Below the pieces are notes generated by a model that worked only from the letters and a program-made list of their open reading frames with translations, had not been told where the DNA came from and made no database searches. Below are positions 54,850-64,000 of a stretch of 64,000 nt of DNA, piece after piece (within the stretch, counting starts at the first letter, position 1; the number at the start of each line of letters is the position of its first letter). Both the position numbers and the translations under genes were made by a program. The stretch comes from Pseudomonas vranovensis DSM 16006. Its GTDB lineage: Bacteria > Pseudomonadota > Gammaproteobacteria > Pseudomonadales > Pseudomonadaceae. The DNA is taken from positions 248,001-312,000 of the forward strand of contig NZ_AUED01000002.1 in NCBI RefSeq assembly GCF_000425805.1. The letters run 5' to 3'.

Positions 54850-55482
54850 TCACAACCGCTTGAACCGGGCCTCCAGATTGCGATCAGGCATGGCATGGCT
54901 GCGCAGGGCATTGAGCGTTTGTTCGACATAGTCGCGGGTACTGCCATAACGCCCCTTGGCGTTGGCGAAAATCATGCTGAGCAAGTTGTCTGGCAAGTTG
55001 CCGGCGTAACACGGCAGGTGTCGCTCCAGCACAAAGCCCAGGGCCTGGACCTTGGTACCGTCATCAAGGCGGCAATTGAGCCAGTGCGGCCGATACGCCG
55101 GGTAGGGCATTTCACGCTGCCACAGGGCCAGCAGGGACTCTTCAAGGCAGTCGTCTGGCAAGCGGTAGGCGAAACCACTGCAGGAACCGCCACGGTCCAA
55201 GCCGAAGACCAGGCCTGGGCACTCCGGGGTGCCCCGATGCGCGTGGGACCACAAGTAAAGACCCCGATGGTAACCATGTACCCTGGCGCGCCGACGCTCG
55301 GCTGCATTGCATTCCGGGCGCCAGATCAGCGACCCATAGGCAAACAACCAGACCGGGCCACCCTGGTGACGGGACATGGTGTGATGAACCGAAAGTCTAA
55401 GTTGCTCCTGGGACAGTTGCTGTCCAAAGTCGAGCAACGGAGGATAGGCCACATTCAAAGATGCAGTTTCGATCGCCGACAT
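54850..55482 (-). CDS. ChaC-type gamma-glutamylcyclotransferase
   Basis: A 210-residue enzyme of the ChaC/GGCT family, which degrades glutathione or gamma-glutamyl compounds to 5-oxoproline. The substrate-binding YGSL loop is in VWLFAYGSLIWRPEC; RARVHGYHRGLYLWSHAHRG, PGLVFGLDRGGSCSGFAYRL and MIFANAKGRYGSTRDYVEQ are typical. The ATG at 55482 is uncertain because a good ribosome site (GAGGAG) lies 15 bases upstream; a later ATG at MSRHQGG is possible. Confidence 0.83.
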   Translation of the reverse strand: MSAIETASLNVAYPPLLDFGQQLSQEQLRLSVHHTMSRHQGGPVWLFAYGSLIWRPECNAAERRRARVHGYHRGLYLWSHAHRGTPECPGLVFGLDRGGSCSGFAYRLPDDCLEESLLALWQREMPYPAYRPHWLNCRLDDGTKVQALGFVLERHLPCYAGNLPDNLLSMIFANAKGRYGSTRDYVEQTLNALRSHAMPDRNLEARFKRL

Positions 55483-55759
55483 AGCTGCCGCCAGAACTCC
55501 TCGTGAACTACTGGAGTGAGTCACGCTAAACGAATACGTTATCCGCGTACTTACCGTACAGCAGATTGCGAATTCAACACACGCCTCACTTCGCCCCGGA
55601 AGCGCCCTGCAATAGGGCTTTGAGCTAACAACCGGGTGTTGTTTCAAGTGTAGCGAACGTTATTTGCATTGCCGGCAATAATTATCAGCCTTCTGCCGGA
55701 CATCAACAACGGCGGCTATTAAATCCGGCACGCTATTGCCGCGCGCCTTATTCCTTCAT
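55483..55759. other. Intergenic region between the ChaC-type and flavin reductase genes
   Basis: These 277 bases hold no convincing ORF. They contain one small hairpin (GCCCT-GCAAT-AGGGC, 55604-55618), which could end the reductase transcript, and presumably the promoter of the ChaC-type gene. Nothing else is recognised. Confidence 0.6.
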
Positions 55760-56728
55760 TCAACCGCGCGGCGCATAAGCGAATACATCGGCGCGCATCT
55801 GGTGAGCGTCCATTCCCGCGTCAACCAGCGCATCGAGGGTGGCATAGATCATATTGGGCGAGCCGCTGGCATAAACATGCACACCCGCCAGATCGCTCAA
55901 ATCTTCACAAACCGCCTCATGCAGCATCCCGCAGCGCCCTTCCCAGCCACACAGGTCACTGACGACCTTGTGCAGGAACAGGTTGGGCAAGCGCTCCCAT
56001 TCGTCCCAGTGCTCGATCTCGTAGAAATCTTCAGGACGGCGAACCCCCCAATAGAGATGGACCGGGTGCTTGAAGCCCTGGGCCCGGCAATGCTCGAGCA
56101 GGCTGTGCATCTGTGCCATGCCGGTACCAGCAGCGATCAACACCAGCGGCCCCTCGGGCAGTTCGGCAAGGTGGGTATCGCCAAACGGCATCTCGATCCG
56201 TGCCATGCGCGTACGCTGCAATTGCTCGATCAGCTGTTGGGCGCTGTTCTCGCGGGCCAGCACATGCATTTCCAGATCGCGCCCACGATGGGGCGCCGAG
56301 GCCAGTGAGAAGGCGGCCTTGTCACCGCCTTCGCGTTCGATCATCAGGTACTGCCCAGCGTGGTAGCGCGGCGGCTTGCCGGCAGGCGCACGCAGGCGCA
56401 CACGCCAGACGTCGCCACCGACCTCGACGCACTCACTCAGCTGACAGGCCAGTGTCCTTACCGGCAACTCGCCCAGGGCGAGCACGCCATCCCACAACAA
56501 GACGCAATCCTCCAGTGGCTCGGCGATACAGGTGAACAGCTCACCGTGATCGCGCACCTGGCCCTCTTGGCGCACCCGGCCTTCAACCAGCAACGCGGCA
56601 CAGACATGGCAGTTGCCATTGCGACAGCTCTGCGGGCAGTCATAGCCGAGTCGGCGCGCCGCATCCAGAATCCTTTCCCCGGGCTTGAGTGCCAACACGG
56701 CCCCGGACGGCTGCAAGGTTACCTGCAT
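55760..56728 (-). CDS. 2Fe-2S flavin/NAD(P)H reductase, AscD-like
   Basis: A soluble electron-transfer enzyme of 322 residues: an N-terminal plant-type ferredoxin domain with Cys35, Cys40, Cys43 and Cys67 (SCRNGNCHVC, LFTC), then a flavin-binding beta-barrel (YHAGQYLMIEREGG) and a NAD(P)H-binding domain (LVLIAAGTGMAQMHSLLEHC). It is annotated in many genomes as CDP-6-deoxy-delta-3,4-glucoseen reductase, but no deoxysugar gene is near. It lies directly next to ubiD (stop and start one base apart), as fre does in E. coli. Confidence 0.82.
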   Translation of the reverse strand: MQVTLQPSGAVLALKPGERILDAARRLGYDCPQSCRNGNCHVCAALLVEGRVRQEGQVRDHGELFTCIAEPLEDCVLLWDGVLALGELPVRTLACQLSECVEVGGDVWRVRLRAPAGKPPRYHAGQYLMIEREGGDKAAFSLASAPHRGRDLEMHVLARENSAQQLIEQLQRTRMARIEMPFGDTHLAELPEGPLVLIAAGTGMAQMHSLLEHCRAQGFKHPVHLYWGVRRPEDFYEIEHWDEWERLPNLFLHKVVSDLCGWEGRCGMLHEAVCEDLSDLAGVHVYASGSPNMIYATLDALVDAGMDAHQMRADVFAYAPRG

Positions 56729-58195
56729 TTAGTCTATTCCCAACTGGTTCCACAGCTCATCGATCCGCCGGGTGACAGCTTCATCCTTGACGATGACCCG
56801 TCCCCATTCACGGGTGGTTTCACCTGCCCATTTATGGGTGGCATCCAGCCCCATCTTCGACCCCAGGCCCGAGATCGGCGAGGCGAAGTCCAGGTAGTCG
56901 ATCGGGGTGTTGTCGATCATCACCGTATCGCGCTTGGGGTCCATGCGCGTGGTGATGGCCCAGATCACATCATTCCAGTCGCGGGCATTGATGTCGTCGT
57001 CGGTGACGATAACGAATTTGGTGTACATGAACTGTCGCAAAAACGACCAGACACCGAGCATGACGCGCTTGGCGTGCCCCGGATACTGCTTCTTCATGGT
57101 CACTACCGCCATGCGGTAGGAGCAGCCTTCAGGCGGCAGGTAGAAGTCGGTGATCTCCGGGAACTGCTTTTGCAGGATCGGCACGAACACTTCGTTCAAC
57201 GCCACACCGAGAATCGCCGGCTCATCAGGTGGACGGCCAGTGTAGGTGCTGTGGTAGATAGGCTTTTGTCGATGGGTGATGCGCTCGACCGTAAACACCG
57301 GGAAGCTGTCGACTTCATTGTAGTAGCCGGTATGGTCGCCGTACGGACCTTCCGGGGCCATCTCGCCTGGGTGAATCACCCCTTCGAGGATGATTTCGGC
57401 GGTGGCCGGCACTTGCAGATCGTTGCCACGGCATTTGACCAGCTCGGTCCGGTTACCGCGCAGTAGCCCGGCGAAGGCATACTCCGACAGGGAGTCGGGC
57501 ACCGGCGTCACTGCACCAAGGATGGTGGCCGGGTCCGCCCCCAGGGCCACGGAGACCGGGAACGGCTGGCCCGGGTGTTTCTCGCACCATTCGCGATAGT
57601 CCAGGGCGCCGCCCCGGTGGCTGAGCCAGCGCATGATGACCTTGTTGCGGCCAATCACCTGCTGACGGTAGATGCCCAGGTTCTGGCGGTCCTTGTTCGG
57701 CCCGCGGGTCACCGTGAGGCCCCAGGTAATCAGCGGCGCCACATCACCCGGCCAGCAATGCTGCACCGGCAGCATGCCCAGATCGACATCGTCGCCTTCG
57801 ATGATGACGTCATGGCAGGCCGCATCCTTGACCACCTTCGGCGCCATAGACACGACTTTCTTGAAGATGGGCAGTTTCGACCAGGCATCCTTGAGGCCTT
57901 TGGGCGGCTCAGGTTCCTTGAGGAAGGCCAGCAGCTTGCCGATCTCGCGCAGCTCACTGACCGACTCGGCGCCCATGCCCATGGCCACCCGCTCCGGGGT
58001 GCCGAACAAGTTGCCCAGCACTGGAATGTCGAAGCCCGTTGGCTTCTCGAACAGCAGGGCCGGGCCTTTGGCGCGCAGGGTGCGGTCGCAGACTTCGGTC
58101 ATTTCCAGAACTGGAGAGATCGGAACCTGGATGCGCTTGAGTTCGCCGCGCTGTTCCAGGCCACGGATAAAGTCGCGCAAATCGCGATACTGCAT
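56729..58195 (-). CDS. ubiD: UbiD decarboxylase (3-octaprenyl-4-hydroxybenzoate)
   Basis: A prenylated-FMN-dependent decarboxylase of ubiquinone synthesis, 488 residues. It opens [20 protein letters not shown] and contains [59 protein letters not shown] and [19 protein letters not shown], which include the metal and cofactor ligands. It follows rho after a terminator and is probably transcribed with the flavin reductase gene. The UbiX partner that makes the cofactor is not in the window. Confidence 0.95.
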   Translation of the reverse strand: MQYRDLRDFIRGLEQRGELKRIQVPISPVLEMTEVCDRTLRAKGPALLFEKPTGFDIPVLGNLFGTPERVAMGMGAESVSELREIGKLLAFLKEPEPPKGLKDAWSKLPIFKKVVSMAPKVVKDAACHDVIIEGDDVDLGMLPVQHCWPGDVAPLITWGLTVTRGPNKDRQNLGIYRQQVIGRNKVIMRWLSHRGGALDYREWCEKHPGQPFPVSVALGADPATILGAVTPVPDSLSEYAFAGLLRGNRTELVKCRGNDLQVPATAEIILEGVIHPGEMAPEGPYGDHTGYYNEVDSFPVFTVERITHRQKPIYHSTYTGRPPDEPAILGVALNEVFVPILQKQFPEITDFYLPPEGCSYRMAVVTMKKQYPGHAKRVMLGVWSFLRQFMYTKFVIVTDDDINARDWNDVIWAITTRMDPKRDTVMIDNTPIDYLDFASPISGLGSKMGLDATHKWAGETTREWGRVIVKDEAVTRRIDELWNQLGID

Positions 58196-58280
58196 GCAAA
58201 AGCCTCGTATTCGCCGTACCGGTCGGGGTGCAAAGTGTATCGCCTAACCCGGCCGGCCAGAATAGCCAAAGTACAGATAG

Positions 58281-58303
58281 CAAAAAGCCGGGTTGCCCCG
58301 GCT
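58281..58303 (-). terminator. Intrinsic terminator of rho
   Basis: On the transcribed strand AGCCGGG-GCAA-CCCGGCT is followed by TTTTTG: a 7-bp GC stem, 4-nt loop and a short T tract, 20 bases after the rho stop. Confidence 0.8.
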
Positions 58304-58322
58304 CTTGCGTACCGCAACTGTT

Positions 58323-59582
58323 TTACTTGCGCTTCATCGACAAGAAGAACTCGTCGTTGGTCTTGGTCTGCTTGAGCTTGTCGATCAGGAACTCGATAGC
58401 GGCAACTTCATCCATCGGGTGCAGCAGCTTGCGCAGGATCCACATGCGCTGCAGTTCGTCGTCAGCGGTCAGCAGCTCTTCGCGACGGGTACCCGAACGG
58501 TTGATGTTGATGGCCGGGAAGACGCGCTTCTCGGCGATCTTGCGGTCCAGAGGCAGCTCCATGTTGCCGGTGCCCTTGAACTCCTCGTAGATCACTTCGT
58601 CCATCTTCGAGCCGGTTTCAACCAGCGCGGTGGCGATGATGGTCAGCGAGCCGCCCTCTTCGATGTTACGCGCGGCACCGAAGAAACGCTTCGGCTTCTC
58701 CAGGGCGTGGGCATCGACACCACCGGTCAGGACCTTGCCGGAGCTCGGGATCACGGTGTTGTAGGCACGGGCCAGACGGGTGATCGAGTCGAGCAGGATG
58801 ACCACGTCTTTCTTGTGCTCAACCAGGCGCTTGGCCTTCTCGATGACCATTTCGGCAACCTGCACGTGGCGGGTTGGTGGCTCGTCGAAGGTGGAGGCGA
58901 CCACTTCGCCGCGCACGGTGCGCTGCATTTCGGTCACTTCTTCCGGGCGCTCGTCGATCAGCAGAACGATCAGGTGGCACTCGGGGTTGTTACGGGTGAT
59001 GTTCGCCGCGATGTTCTGCAGCATGATGGTCTTGCCCGCTTTTGGCGGGGCGACGATCAGGCCGCGCTGGCCTTTGCCGATCGGGGCGCAGAGGTCGATA
59101 ACACGGCCGGTGAGGTCTTCGGTGGAGCCGTTGCCGGCTTCCATCTTCAGGCGCTCGTTGGGGAACAGCGGCGTCAGGTTTTCGAACAGGATCTTGTTCT
59201 TCGCGTTTTCCGGCCGGTCGAAGTTGATGGTATCGACTTTCAGCAGGGCGAAGTAACGCTCGCCTTCTTTTGGCGGGCGGATCTTGCCGACGATGGTGTC
59301 GCCGGTACGCAGGTTGAAGCGACGGATCTGGCTTGGCGATACATAGATATCGTCCGGGCCGGCCAAGTAAGAGGCATCAGCCGAACGCAGGAAGCCGAAG
59401 CCGTCCTGGAGAATCTCCAGCACGCCGTCACCGGAGATTTCCTCGCCGCTTTTCGCATGCTTTTTCAACAGGGAGAAAATCACATCTTGCTTGCGCGAAC
59501 GGGCCATATTTTCTATGCCCATCTGTTCGGCCATTTCGAGCAGATCGGTAATCGGCTTTTGCTTGAGTTCAGTCAGGTTCAT
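58323..59582 (-). CDS. rho: Transcription termination factor Rho
   Basis: A hexameric RNA helicase of 419 residues, the standard length. It has the N-terminal RNA-binding domain ([40 protein letters not shown]), the P-loop APPKAGKT, the Q-loop region and the C-terminal [18 protein letters not shown]. It has its own terminator and is preceded by a 229-bp spacer. In E. coli the rho leader is autoregulated by attenuation; no attenuator was identified here. Confidence 0.97.
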   Translation of the reverse strand: MNLTELKQKPITDLLEMAEQMGIENMARSRKQDVIFSLLKKHAKSGEEISGDGVLEILQDGFGFLRSADASYLAGPDDIYVSPSQIRRFNLRTGDTIVGKIRPPKEGERYFALLKVDTINFDRPENAKNKILFENLTPLFPNERLKMEAGNGSTEDLTGRVIDLCAPIGKGQRGLIVAPPKAGKTIMLQNIAANITRNNPECHLIVLLIDERPEEVTEMQRTVRGEVVASTFDEPPTRHVQVAEMVIEKAKRLVEHKKDVVILLDSITRLARAYNTVIPSSGKVLTGGVDAHALEKPKRFFGAARNIEEGGSLTIIATALVETGSKMDEVIYEEFKGTGNMELPLDRKIAEKRVFPAININRSGTRREELLTADDELQRMWILRKLLHPMDEVAAIEFLIDKLKQTKTNDEFFLSMKRK

Positions 59583-59780
59583 AAGGGGAGTGACGTAATC
59601 ATGTAAGAAGGGGGAATTAAGCTTCTGGCTTAATGAAGCCGCGCCGCAGAGATGGCGACAGGATCGCGTACTGATTCGAATTAGGGATGCGTCGGCGACG
59701 GCGTGCAGAGGGCACCGAAGAAACAGTGCGAGGCCGAATGTAACACCTGCATTTTCTGGCGTCTAGTCACCAGATAAAGA

Positions 59781-59808
59781 AAAGCCCCGACGAATGCGGG
59801 GCTTTTTT
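59781..59808 (-). terminator. Intrinsic terminator of trxA
   Basis: AAAGCCCCG (59781-59789) and CGGGGCTTT (59797-59805) form a 9-bp stem with a 7-nt loop. The transcribed strand ends CTTTTC, and the opposite strand has six T, so it can work in both directions. It begins a few bases after the trxA stop. Confidence 0.85.
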
Positions 59809-59811
59809 GAC

Positions 59812-60141
59812 TCAGATATTGGCGTCCAGGAAGGCTGCCAGCTGAGACTTGGACAGTGCGCCGACCTTGGTGGCCTCGACGTTGCCGTTCTTGAACAGCA
59901 TCAGCGTCGGGATGCCACGCACGCCGTGCTTGGCCGGGGTTTCCTGGTTTTCGTCGATGTTCAGCTTGGCGACGGTCAGTTTGCCCTGGTAGGTAGTGGC
60001 GATGTCGTCCAGAACCGGAGCGATCATTTTGCATGGGCCGCACCATTCAGCCCAGTAGTCGACCAGCACCGGGCCTTCAGCCTTCAGTACGTCGGCTTCG
60101 AAGCTGGCGTCGGTGACGTGTTTGATAAGATCGCTGCTCAT
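59812..60141 (-). CDS. trxA: Thioredoxin 1
   Basis: A 109-residue disulfide reductant with the active site WCGPC at 33-37 and the cis-Pro loop [14 protein letters not shown]. The ATG at 60141 has GGAG six bases upstream and fits the usual length. It lies upstream of rho on the same strand with its own terminator, and divergent from ppx. Confidence 0.97.
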   Translation of the reverse strand: MSSDLIKHVTDASFEADVLKAEGPVLVDYWAEWCGPCKMIAPVLDDIATTYQGKLTVAKLNIDENQETPAKHGVRGIPTLMLFKNGNVEATKVGALSKSQLAAFLDANI

Positions 60142-60260
60142 GGAAGTCTCCAAGGTCGTAAGCAAAAAAAACGTGGCCCATCATAGCCGCACCGGCGACG
60201 GACAGGAAGTCGCGGACGATTGAGTGTAACTATAGTTGTGCATGACGGTTCATATCGACC

Positions 60261-60278
60261 CTGTCACAGGAAGGTCAT
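60261..60278 (+). promoter_or_regulatory. Possible Pho box upstream of ppx
   Basis: CTGTCAC-AGGA-AGGTCAT has the 7-4-7 spacing of a PhoB half-site pair (consensus CTGTCAT) with three mismatches in total, 100 bp upstream of ppx. A second palindrome TATCAAG-C-CTTGATA lies at 60301-60315. Confidence 0.35.
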
Positions 60279-60377
60279 ATTTCCTGTTCCACCTGCCCCA
60301 TATCAAGCCTTGATACGCTGCGCGTTGGCGTCAGCCGTGGATCGTGGCAGGATTGCCGGGTTATCGACCGAGACCCC

Positions 60378-61886
60378 ATGACCATGCCGCAAACCACAGC
60401 CAAGAATCTGTCCTTGATCGCTGCTATAGACCTGGGCTCCAACAGTTTCCACATGGTGGTAGCCAAGGCCCACCATACCGAGATCCGCATCCTCGAGCGC
60501 CTCGGGGAGAAGGTTCAGCTGGCCGCCGGTATCAACGAGGAGCGCCAGCTCAACGAAGAGTCCATGCAGCGCGGCCTGGACTGCCTCAAGCGTTTCGCCC
60601 AACTGATCAGTGGCATGCCTGACGGCGCAGTTCGAATCGTCGGCACCAACGCCCTGCGCGAAGCGCGCAACCGCGGCGAATTCATCCGCCGCGCCGAAGC
60701 GATCCTGGGGCACCCGGTAGAAGTGATCTCCGGGCGTGAAGAGGCCCGCCTGATCTACCTGGGCGTGTCCCACACCCTGGCCGACACCCCCGGCAAACGC
60801 CTGGTCGCCGACATCGGCGGTGGCAGTACCGAATTCATCATTGGCCAGCGCTTCGAGCCACTGCTGCGCGAAAGCCTGCAGATGGGCTGCGTCAGCTACA
60901 CCCAGCGCTATTTCCGCGACGGCAAGATCACCCCGGCACGCTACGCCCAGGCCTACACCGCGGCACGCCTGGAGCTGATGAGCATCGAAAACGCCCTGCA
61001 CCGCCTGACCTGGGATGAGGCCATCGGCTCTTCCGGGACCATCCGCGCCATTGGCCTGGCGCTCAAGTCCGGCGGCATGGGCAATGGCGAAGTCAACGCC
61101 GAAGGCCTGGCCTGGCTCAAGCGCAAGCTGTTCAAACTGGGTGAAACCGACAAGATCGACTTCGAGGGCGTCAAGCCGGACCGCCGGGCGATCTTCCCCG
61201 CGGGCCTGGCTATCATGGAGGCGATTTTCGACGCCCTGGAGCTGCAGCGCATGGACCACTGCGACGGCGCCCTGCGCGAAGGCGTGCTCTATGACCTGCT
61301 AGGCCGTCATCACCATGAAGACGTGCGCGAGCGCACCCTGAGCTCGCTGATGGAGCGCTACCACGTCGACCAGGGGCAAGCAGCCCGGGTCGAACGCAAG
61401 GCCCTGCACGCCTTCGACCAGGTGGCCAAGGCCTGGGACCTGGAAGACGGGATCTGGCGCGAACTGCTCGGCTGGGCCGCCAAGGTGCATGAAGTGGGCC
61501 TGGATATCGCCCACTACCATTACCACAAGCACGGCGCCTACCTGATCGAGCACTCGGATCTGGCCGGTTTTTCCCGGGAAGACCAGCAGATGCTCGCGCT
61601 GCTGGTGCGCGGTCACCGTCGCAATATCCCCAAGGACAAGTTCGCCGAGTTCGGTGATGAAGGCGTCAAGCTGATACGCCTGTGCGTGCTGCTGCGCTTT
61701 GCGATCCTCTTCCACCACATCCGCGGCACCCAGCAAATGCCGAAAGTTACGCTGCATGCGGCCGGTGAAAGCCTGGACGTGGAATTTCCGGCAGGCTGGC
61801 TTGAACAGAACCAGCTGACCCAGGCCGACTTCGGCCTGGAGGCTGAGTGGCTGACCCGGGTCGGCTTCGTCCTCAGCGTACGCTGA
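60378..61886 (+). CDS. ppx: Exopolyphosphatase Ppx
   Basis: A 502-residue enzyme of the GppA/Ppx family, which removes phosphate from polyphosphate ends. The ATPase-like phosphate sites are visible as [18 protein letters not shown] and [15 protein letters not shown], followed by an HD-like helical domain ([20 protein letters not shown]). The start could also be the ATG two codons later. Its last five codons (VLSVR) and stop overlap the end of ppk by 14 bp on the other strand. Confidence 0.95.
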   Translation: MTMPQTTAKNLSLIAAIDLGSNSFHMVVAKAHHTEIRILERLGEKVQLAAGINEERQLNEESMQRGLDCLKRFAQLISGMPDGAVRIVGTNALREARNRGEFIRRAEAILGHPVEVISGREEARLIYLGVSHTLADTPGKRLVADIGGGSTEFIIGQRFEPLLRESLQMGCVSYTQRYFRDGKITPARYAQAYTAARLELMSIENALHRLTWDEAIGSSGTIRAIGLALKSGGMGNGEVNAEGLAWLKRKLFKLGETDKIDFEGVKPDRRAIFPAGLAIMEAIFDALELQRMDHCDGALREGVLYDLLGRHHHEDVRERTLSSLMERYHVDQGQAARVERKALHAFDQVAKAWDLEDGIWRELLGWAAKVHEVGLDIAHYHYHKHGAYLIEHSDLAGFSREDQQMLALLVRGHRRNIPKDKFAEFGDEGVKLIRLCVLLRFAILFHHIRGTQQMPKVTLHAAGESLDVEFPAGWLEQNQLTQADFGLEAEWLTRVGFVLSVR

Positions 61887-61890
61887 GGAC
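61869..61890. repeat. 22-bp perfect palindrome holding both ppx and ppk stop codons
   Basis: Positions 61869-61890 are their own reverse complement (GTCCTCAGC-GTAC-GCTGAGGAC). Each strand therefore reads the same V-L-S-V-R-stop, giving both proteins the same C-terminal residues. As RNA it makes a 9-bp stem with a GUAC loop for either transcript. Confidence 0.85.
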
Positions 61891-64000
61891 CGGGTTGCTC
61901 AGGCGTTCCAGCAAGGTCGCCTGGGCACTGCGAGGGTTCTGGTTGCCGGTCGGTGTGCTACGCACGTAGCGGCCGTCCGGCTGCAGGATCCAGGCGTGGG
62001 TATTGTCGGTCAGGTACCCTTCCAGTTCCTTTTTCACCCGCAGGATCAACTTCTTGCCCTCGACCGGGAAGCAGGTCTCGACGCGTTTGTCGAGGTTGCG
62101 CTCCATCCAGTCCGCGCTCGACAGGAACATCTGCTCCTCGCCACCGTTGAGGAAGTAGAACACCCGGGTGTGCTCCAGGAAGCGGCCGATGATCGAGCGC
62201 ACATGGATGTTGTGCGATACCCCGGCAATCCCCGGACGCAGGCAGCACATACCGCGCACGACCAGATCGATACGCACACCCGACTGACTGGCCTTGTACA
62301 GCGCGCGAATGATCTTCGGATCGGTCAGCGAGTTGAACTTGGCGATGATGTGCGCAGGCTTGCCGTCGAGGGCAAACTGGGTTTCTCGCGCGATCATGTC
62401 GAGCATGCCCTTCTTCAGGGTGAACGGCGCATGCAGCAGCTTTTTCATGCGCAGGGTCTTGCCCATGCCAATCAACTGGCTGAACAGTTTGCCGACGTCT
62501 TCGCACAAGGCATCGTCGGAGGTCAGCAGGCTGTAGTCGGTATACAGGCGGGCGTTACCGGCGTGATAGTTACCGGTACCCAGGTGCGCGTAGCGAACGA
62601 TCTCGCCGGCCTCGCGACGCAGGATCAGCATCATCTTGGCGTGGGTCTTGAAACCCACCACACCGTAGATCACTACCGCACCGGCAGCCTGCAGCCGGCT
62701 GGCCATCTGCAGGTTGGACTCTTCGTCGAAGCGCGCACGCAATTCGATCACCGCAGTGACCTCCTTGCCGTTACGCGCCGCGTCGACCAGCGCGTCGACG
62801 ATCTCCGAGTTGGCACCGCTGCGGTACAGGGTCTGGCGCACGGCCAGGACGTGCGGGTCCTTGGCGGCCTGGCGCAGCAGATCGACCACCGGGGTGAACG
62901 ACTCGAAGGGGTGCATGAGCAGGATGTCCTGCTTGCCGACCACGCTGAAAATGTTCTCGGCGTTCTGCAGCAGCTTGGGGATGGCTGGCGTGAACGGGGT
63001 GTACTGCAATTCGGGATGGCTATCCAGGCTGGTAATGCTGAACAACCGGGTCAGGTTGACCGGGCCGTTGACCTGGTAAAGCTCGCTTTCGCTAAGGCTG
63101 AACTGCTTGAGCAGGTAGTCCGACAGATGCTTGGGGCAGGTGTCGGCCACTTCCAGGCGCACCGCATCGCCATAACGGCGCGAGAACAGCTCACCGCGCA
63201 GGGCCCGGGCGAGGTCCTCGACATCCTCGGAGTCCAGCGCCAGGTCGGCGTTACGGGTCAGGCGGAACTGGTAGCACCCCTTGACCTTCATGCCCTGGAA
63301 CAGGTCATCGGCGTGCGCATGGATCATCGACGACAGGAACACATAGTTGTCGCCAGTGCCGCCCACATCCTCCGGCACCTTGATCACCCGCGGCAACAAG
63401 CGCGGAGCGGGAATGATCGCCAGGCCCGAATCGCGGCCGAAGGCATCCACACCCTCAAGCTCGACGATGAAGTTCAGGCTCTTGTTCACCAGCAACGGGA
63501 ACGGGTGCGTCGGGTCAAGGCCGATCGGGGTAATGATCGGCGCGATCTCGTCACGGAAGAAGCGTCGCACCCAGGTTTTGATCTTGGTGTTCCAGTGACG
63601 ACGGCGAATGAAGCGAATCTGGTGTTTTTCCAGTTCCGGCAACAGCACGTCGTTGAGGATCGCGTATTGGCGATCCACTTCGCTGTGTACCACTTCGCTG
63701 ATTCGTGCCAGGGCCTGGTGCGGCTGCAGGCCATCGGCTCCGGCCTGTTCACGTGCGAAGGTGATCTGCTTCTTCAGGCCCGCCACACGAATCTCGAAGA
63801 ACTCATCCAGGTTGCTGGAGAAGATCAGCAGAAACTTCAACCGCTCCAGCAATGGATAGCTCTCATCCAGCGCCTGCTCAAGCACGCGGATGTTGAACTG
63901 AAGCTGGGACAGCTCGCGGTGAATGTACAGGCTGCTGTCATCCAGGCCAGGGATAGCGATGGCCGGCGCCGCGGGTGCCGGGGCAGGCGTAGGCGCCTCG
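61873..64000 (-). CDS. ppk: Polyphosphate kinase Ppk1 (5' end outside the window)
   Basis: Makes inorganic polyphosphate from ATP. 708 residues are visible, and the frame stays open to the window edge (the last complete codon is at 63999), so the start is missing. The visible N-terminal stretch is an Ala/Pro-rich linker ([20 protein letters not shown]) before [20 protein letters not shown], the Ppk N-domain. Catalytic sequences include [20 protein letters not shown] (the phosphohistidine region) and the C-terminal [19 protein letters not shown]. It is convergent with ppx. Confidence 0.95.
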   Translation of the reverse strand, partial: EAPTPAPAPAAPAIAIPGLDDSSLYIHRELSQLQFNIRVLEQALDESYPLLERLKFLLIFSSNLDEFFEIRVAGLKKQITFAREQAGADGLQPHQALARISEVVHSEVDRQYAILNDVLLPELEKHQIRFIRRRHWNTKIKTWVRRFFRDEIAPIITPIGLDPTHPFPLLVNKSLNFIVELEGVDAFGRDSGLAIIPAPRLLPRVIKVPEDVGGTGDNYVFLSSMIHAHADDLFQGMKVKGCYQFRLTRNADLALDSEDVEDLARALRGELFSRRYGDAVRLEVADTCPKHLSDYLLKQFSLSESELYQVNGPVNLTRLFSITSLDSHPELQYTPFTPAIPKLLQNAENIFSVVGKQDILLMHPFESFTPVVDLLRQAAKDPHVLAVRQTLYRSGANSEIVDALVDAARNGKEVTAVIELRARFDEESNLQMASRLQAAGAVVIYGVVGFKTHAKMMLILRREAGEIVRYAHLGTGNYHAGNARLYTDYSLLTSDDALCEDVGKLFSQLIGMGKTLRMKKLLHAPFTLKKGMLDMIARETQFALDGKPAHIIAKFNSLTDPKIIRALYKASQSGVRIDLVVRGMCCLRPGIAGVSHNIHVRSIIGRFLEHTRVFYFLNGGEEQMFLSSADWMERNLDKRVETCFPVEGKKLILRVKKELEGYLTDNTHAWILQPDGRYVRSTPTGNQNPRSAQATLLERLSNPVLSVR

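Overview
The window is about 64 kb of GC-rich, densely coding chromosome from a Pseudomonas, most likely of the P. putida / P. fluorescens lineage. This rests on gene order (spu polyamine cluster, argA-argE, gcvTHP, pepP-ubiH, zapA-6S RNA-ygfA, HlyD-rbbA, ubiD-rho-trxA-ppx-ppk), on typical Pseudomonas protein sequences, and on several REP-type hairpins built around a GCGGGGCAAGC-like arm and a GCTCCTGCAG/GTAGGAGC-like core. No tRNA, rRNA, prophage, insertion sequence or CRISPR array was seen. Most of the window is conserved backbone; the accessory-looking part is the first 9 kb.

Region 1 (1-8.75 kb, + strand) is a sulfur-acquisition block. The 3' part of a cystine-binding protein gene is followed by its permease and ATPase (tcyJ-tcyL-tcyN) and a strong hairpin. 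A second operon then encodes two tandem SfnB-family flavoproteins, a DszA/NtaA-type flavin monooxygenase and a MetQ/MetN/MetI-type importer. A coupled 22-codon leader ORF precedes the second operon. The logic suggests import of an organosulfur compound and oxidative C-S cleavage under sulfur starvation; the substrate is unknown. Region 2 (8.8-15.4 kb) holds a TriABC-like RND efflux operon with two adaptor lipoproteins, divergent from a RecF/OLD-like ATPase gene.

Region 3 (15.4-25.7 kb) is the polyamine locus: spuB, spuC, spuD, spuE, spuF, spuG, spuH on the minus strand and spuI divergent. The expected spuA between spuB and spuI appears reduced to a remnant of about 115 bp. Structured spacers at spuB, spuC/spuD and spuD/spuE may tune expression. 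Region 4 (25.7-32.9 kb) carries argA, argE, a CYTH-CHAD protein, an Lrp-type regulator divergent from a small ACT-like gene, an orphan GspE/PilB-like ATPase and a DUF2388 protein.

Region 5 (33-45.3 kb, minus strand) contains the glycine cleavage genes gcvT-gcvH-gcvP, an FbpA/FbpB-type iron importer, and the UPF0149-pepP-ubiH-DUF4442-ubiI ubiquinone operon. The gcvH-gcvP spacer can fold the gcvP ribosome-binding site into a long stem. Region 6 (45.4-54.1 kb, mainly + strand) carries a ZapB-like gene, zapA, 6S RNA, the 5-formyl-THF cyclo-ligase gene, an unlisted small membrane protein, an EVE protein, a HlyD/RbbA/YhhJ-type ABC exporter and a quinone oxidoreductase. Region 7 (54.1-64 kb) carries an anchorless TonB-domain protein, a ChaC-type cyclotransferase, a 2Fe-2S flavin reductase, ubiD, rho, trxA, and convergent ppx and ppk (ppk cut by the window end), whose stop codons share one 22-bp palindrome.

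The best leads for new biology are noncoding or very small: the gcvP hairpin, the leader ORFs ahead of sfnB and spuI, the spuA deletion, the nested palindrome at the Lrp gene and the shared ppx/ppk palindrome. No complete, clearly undescribed multi-gene system was found.
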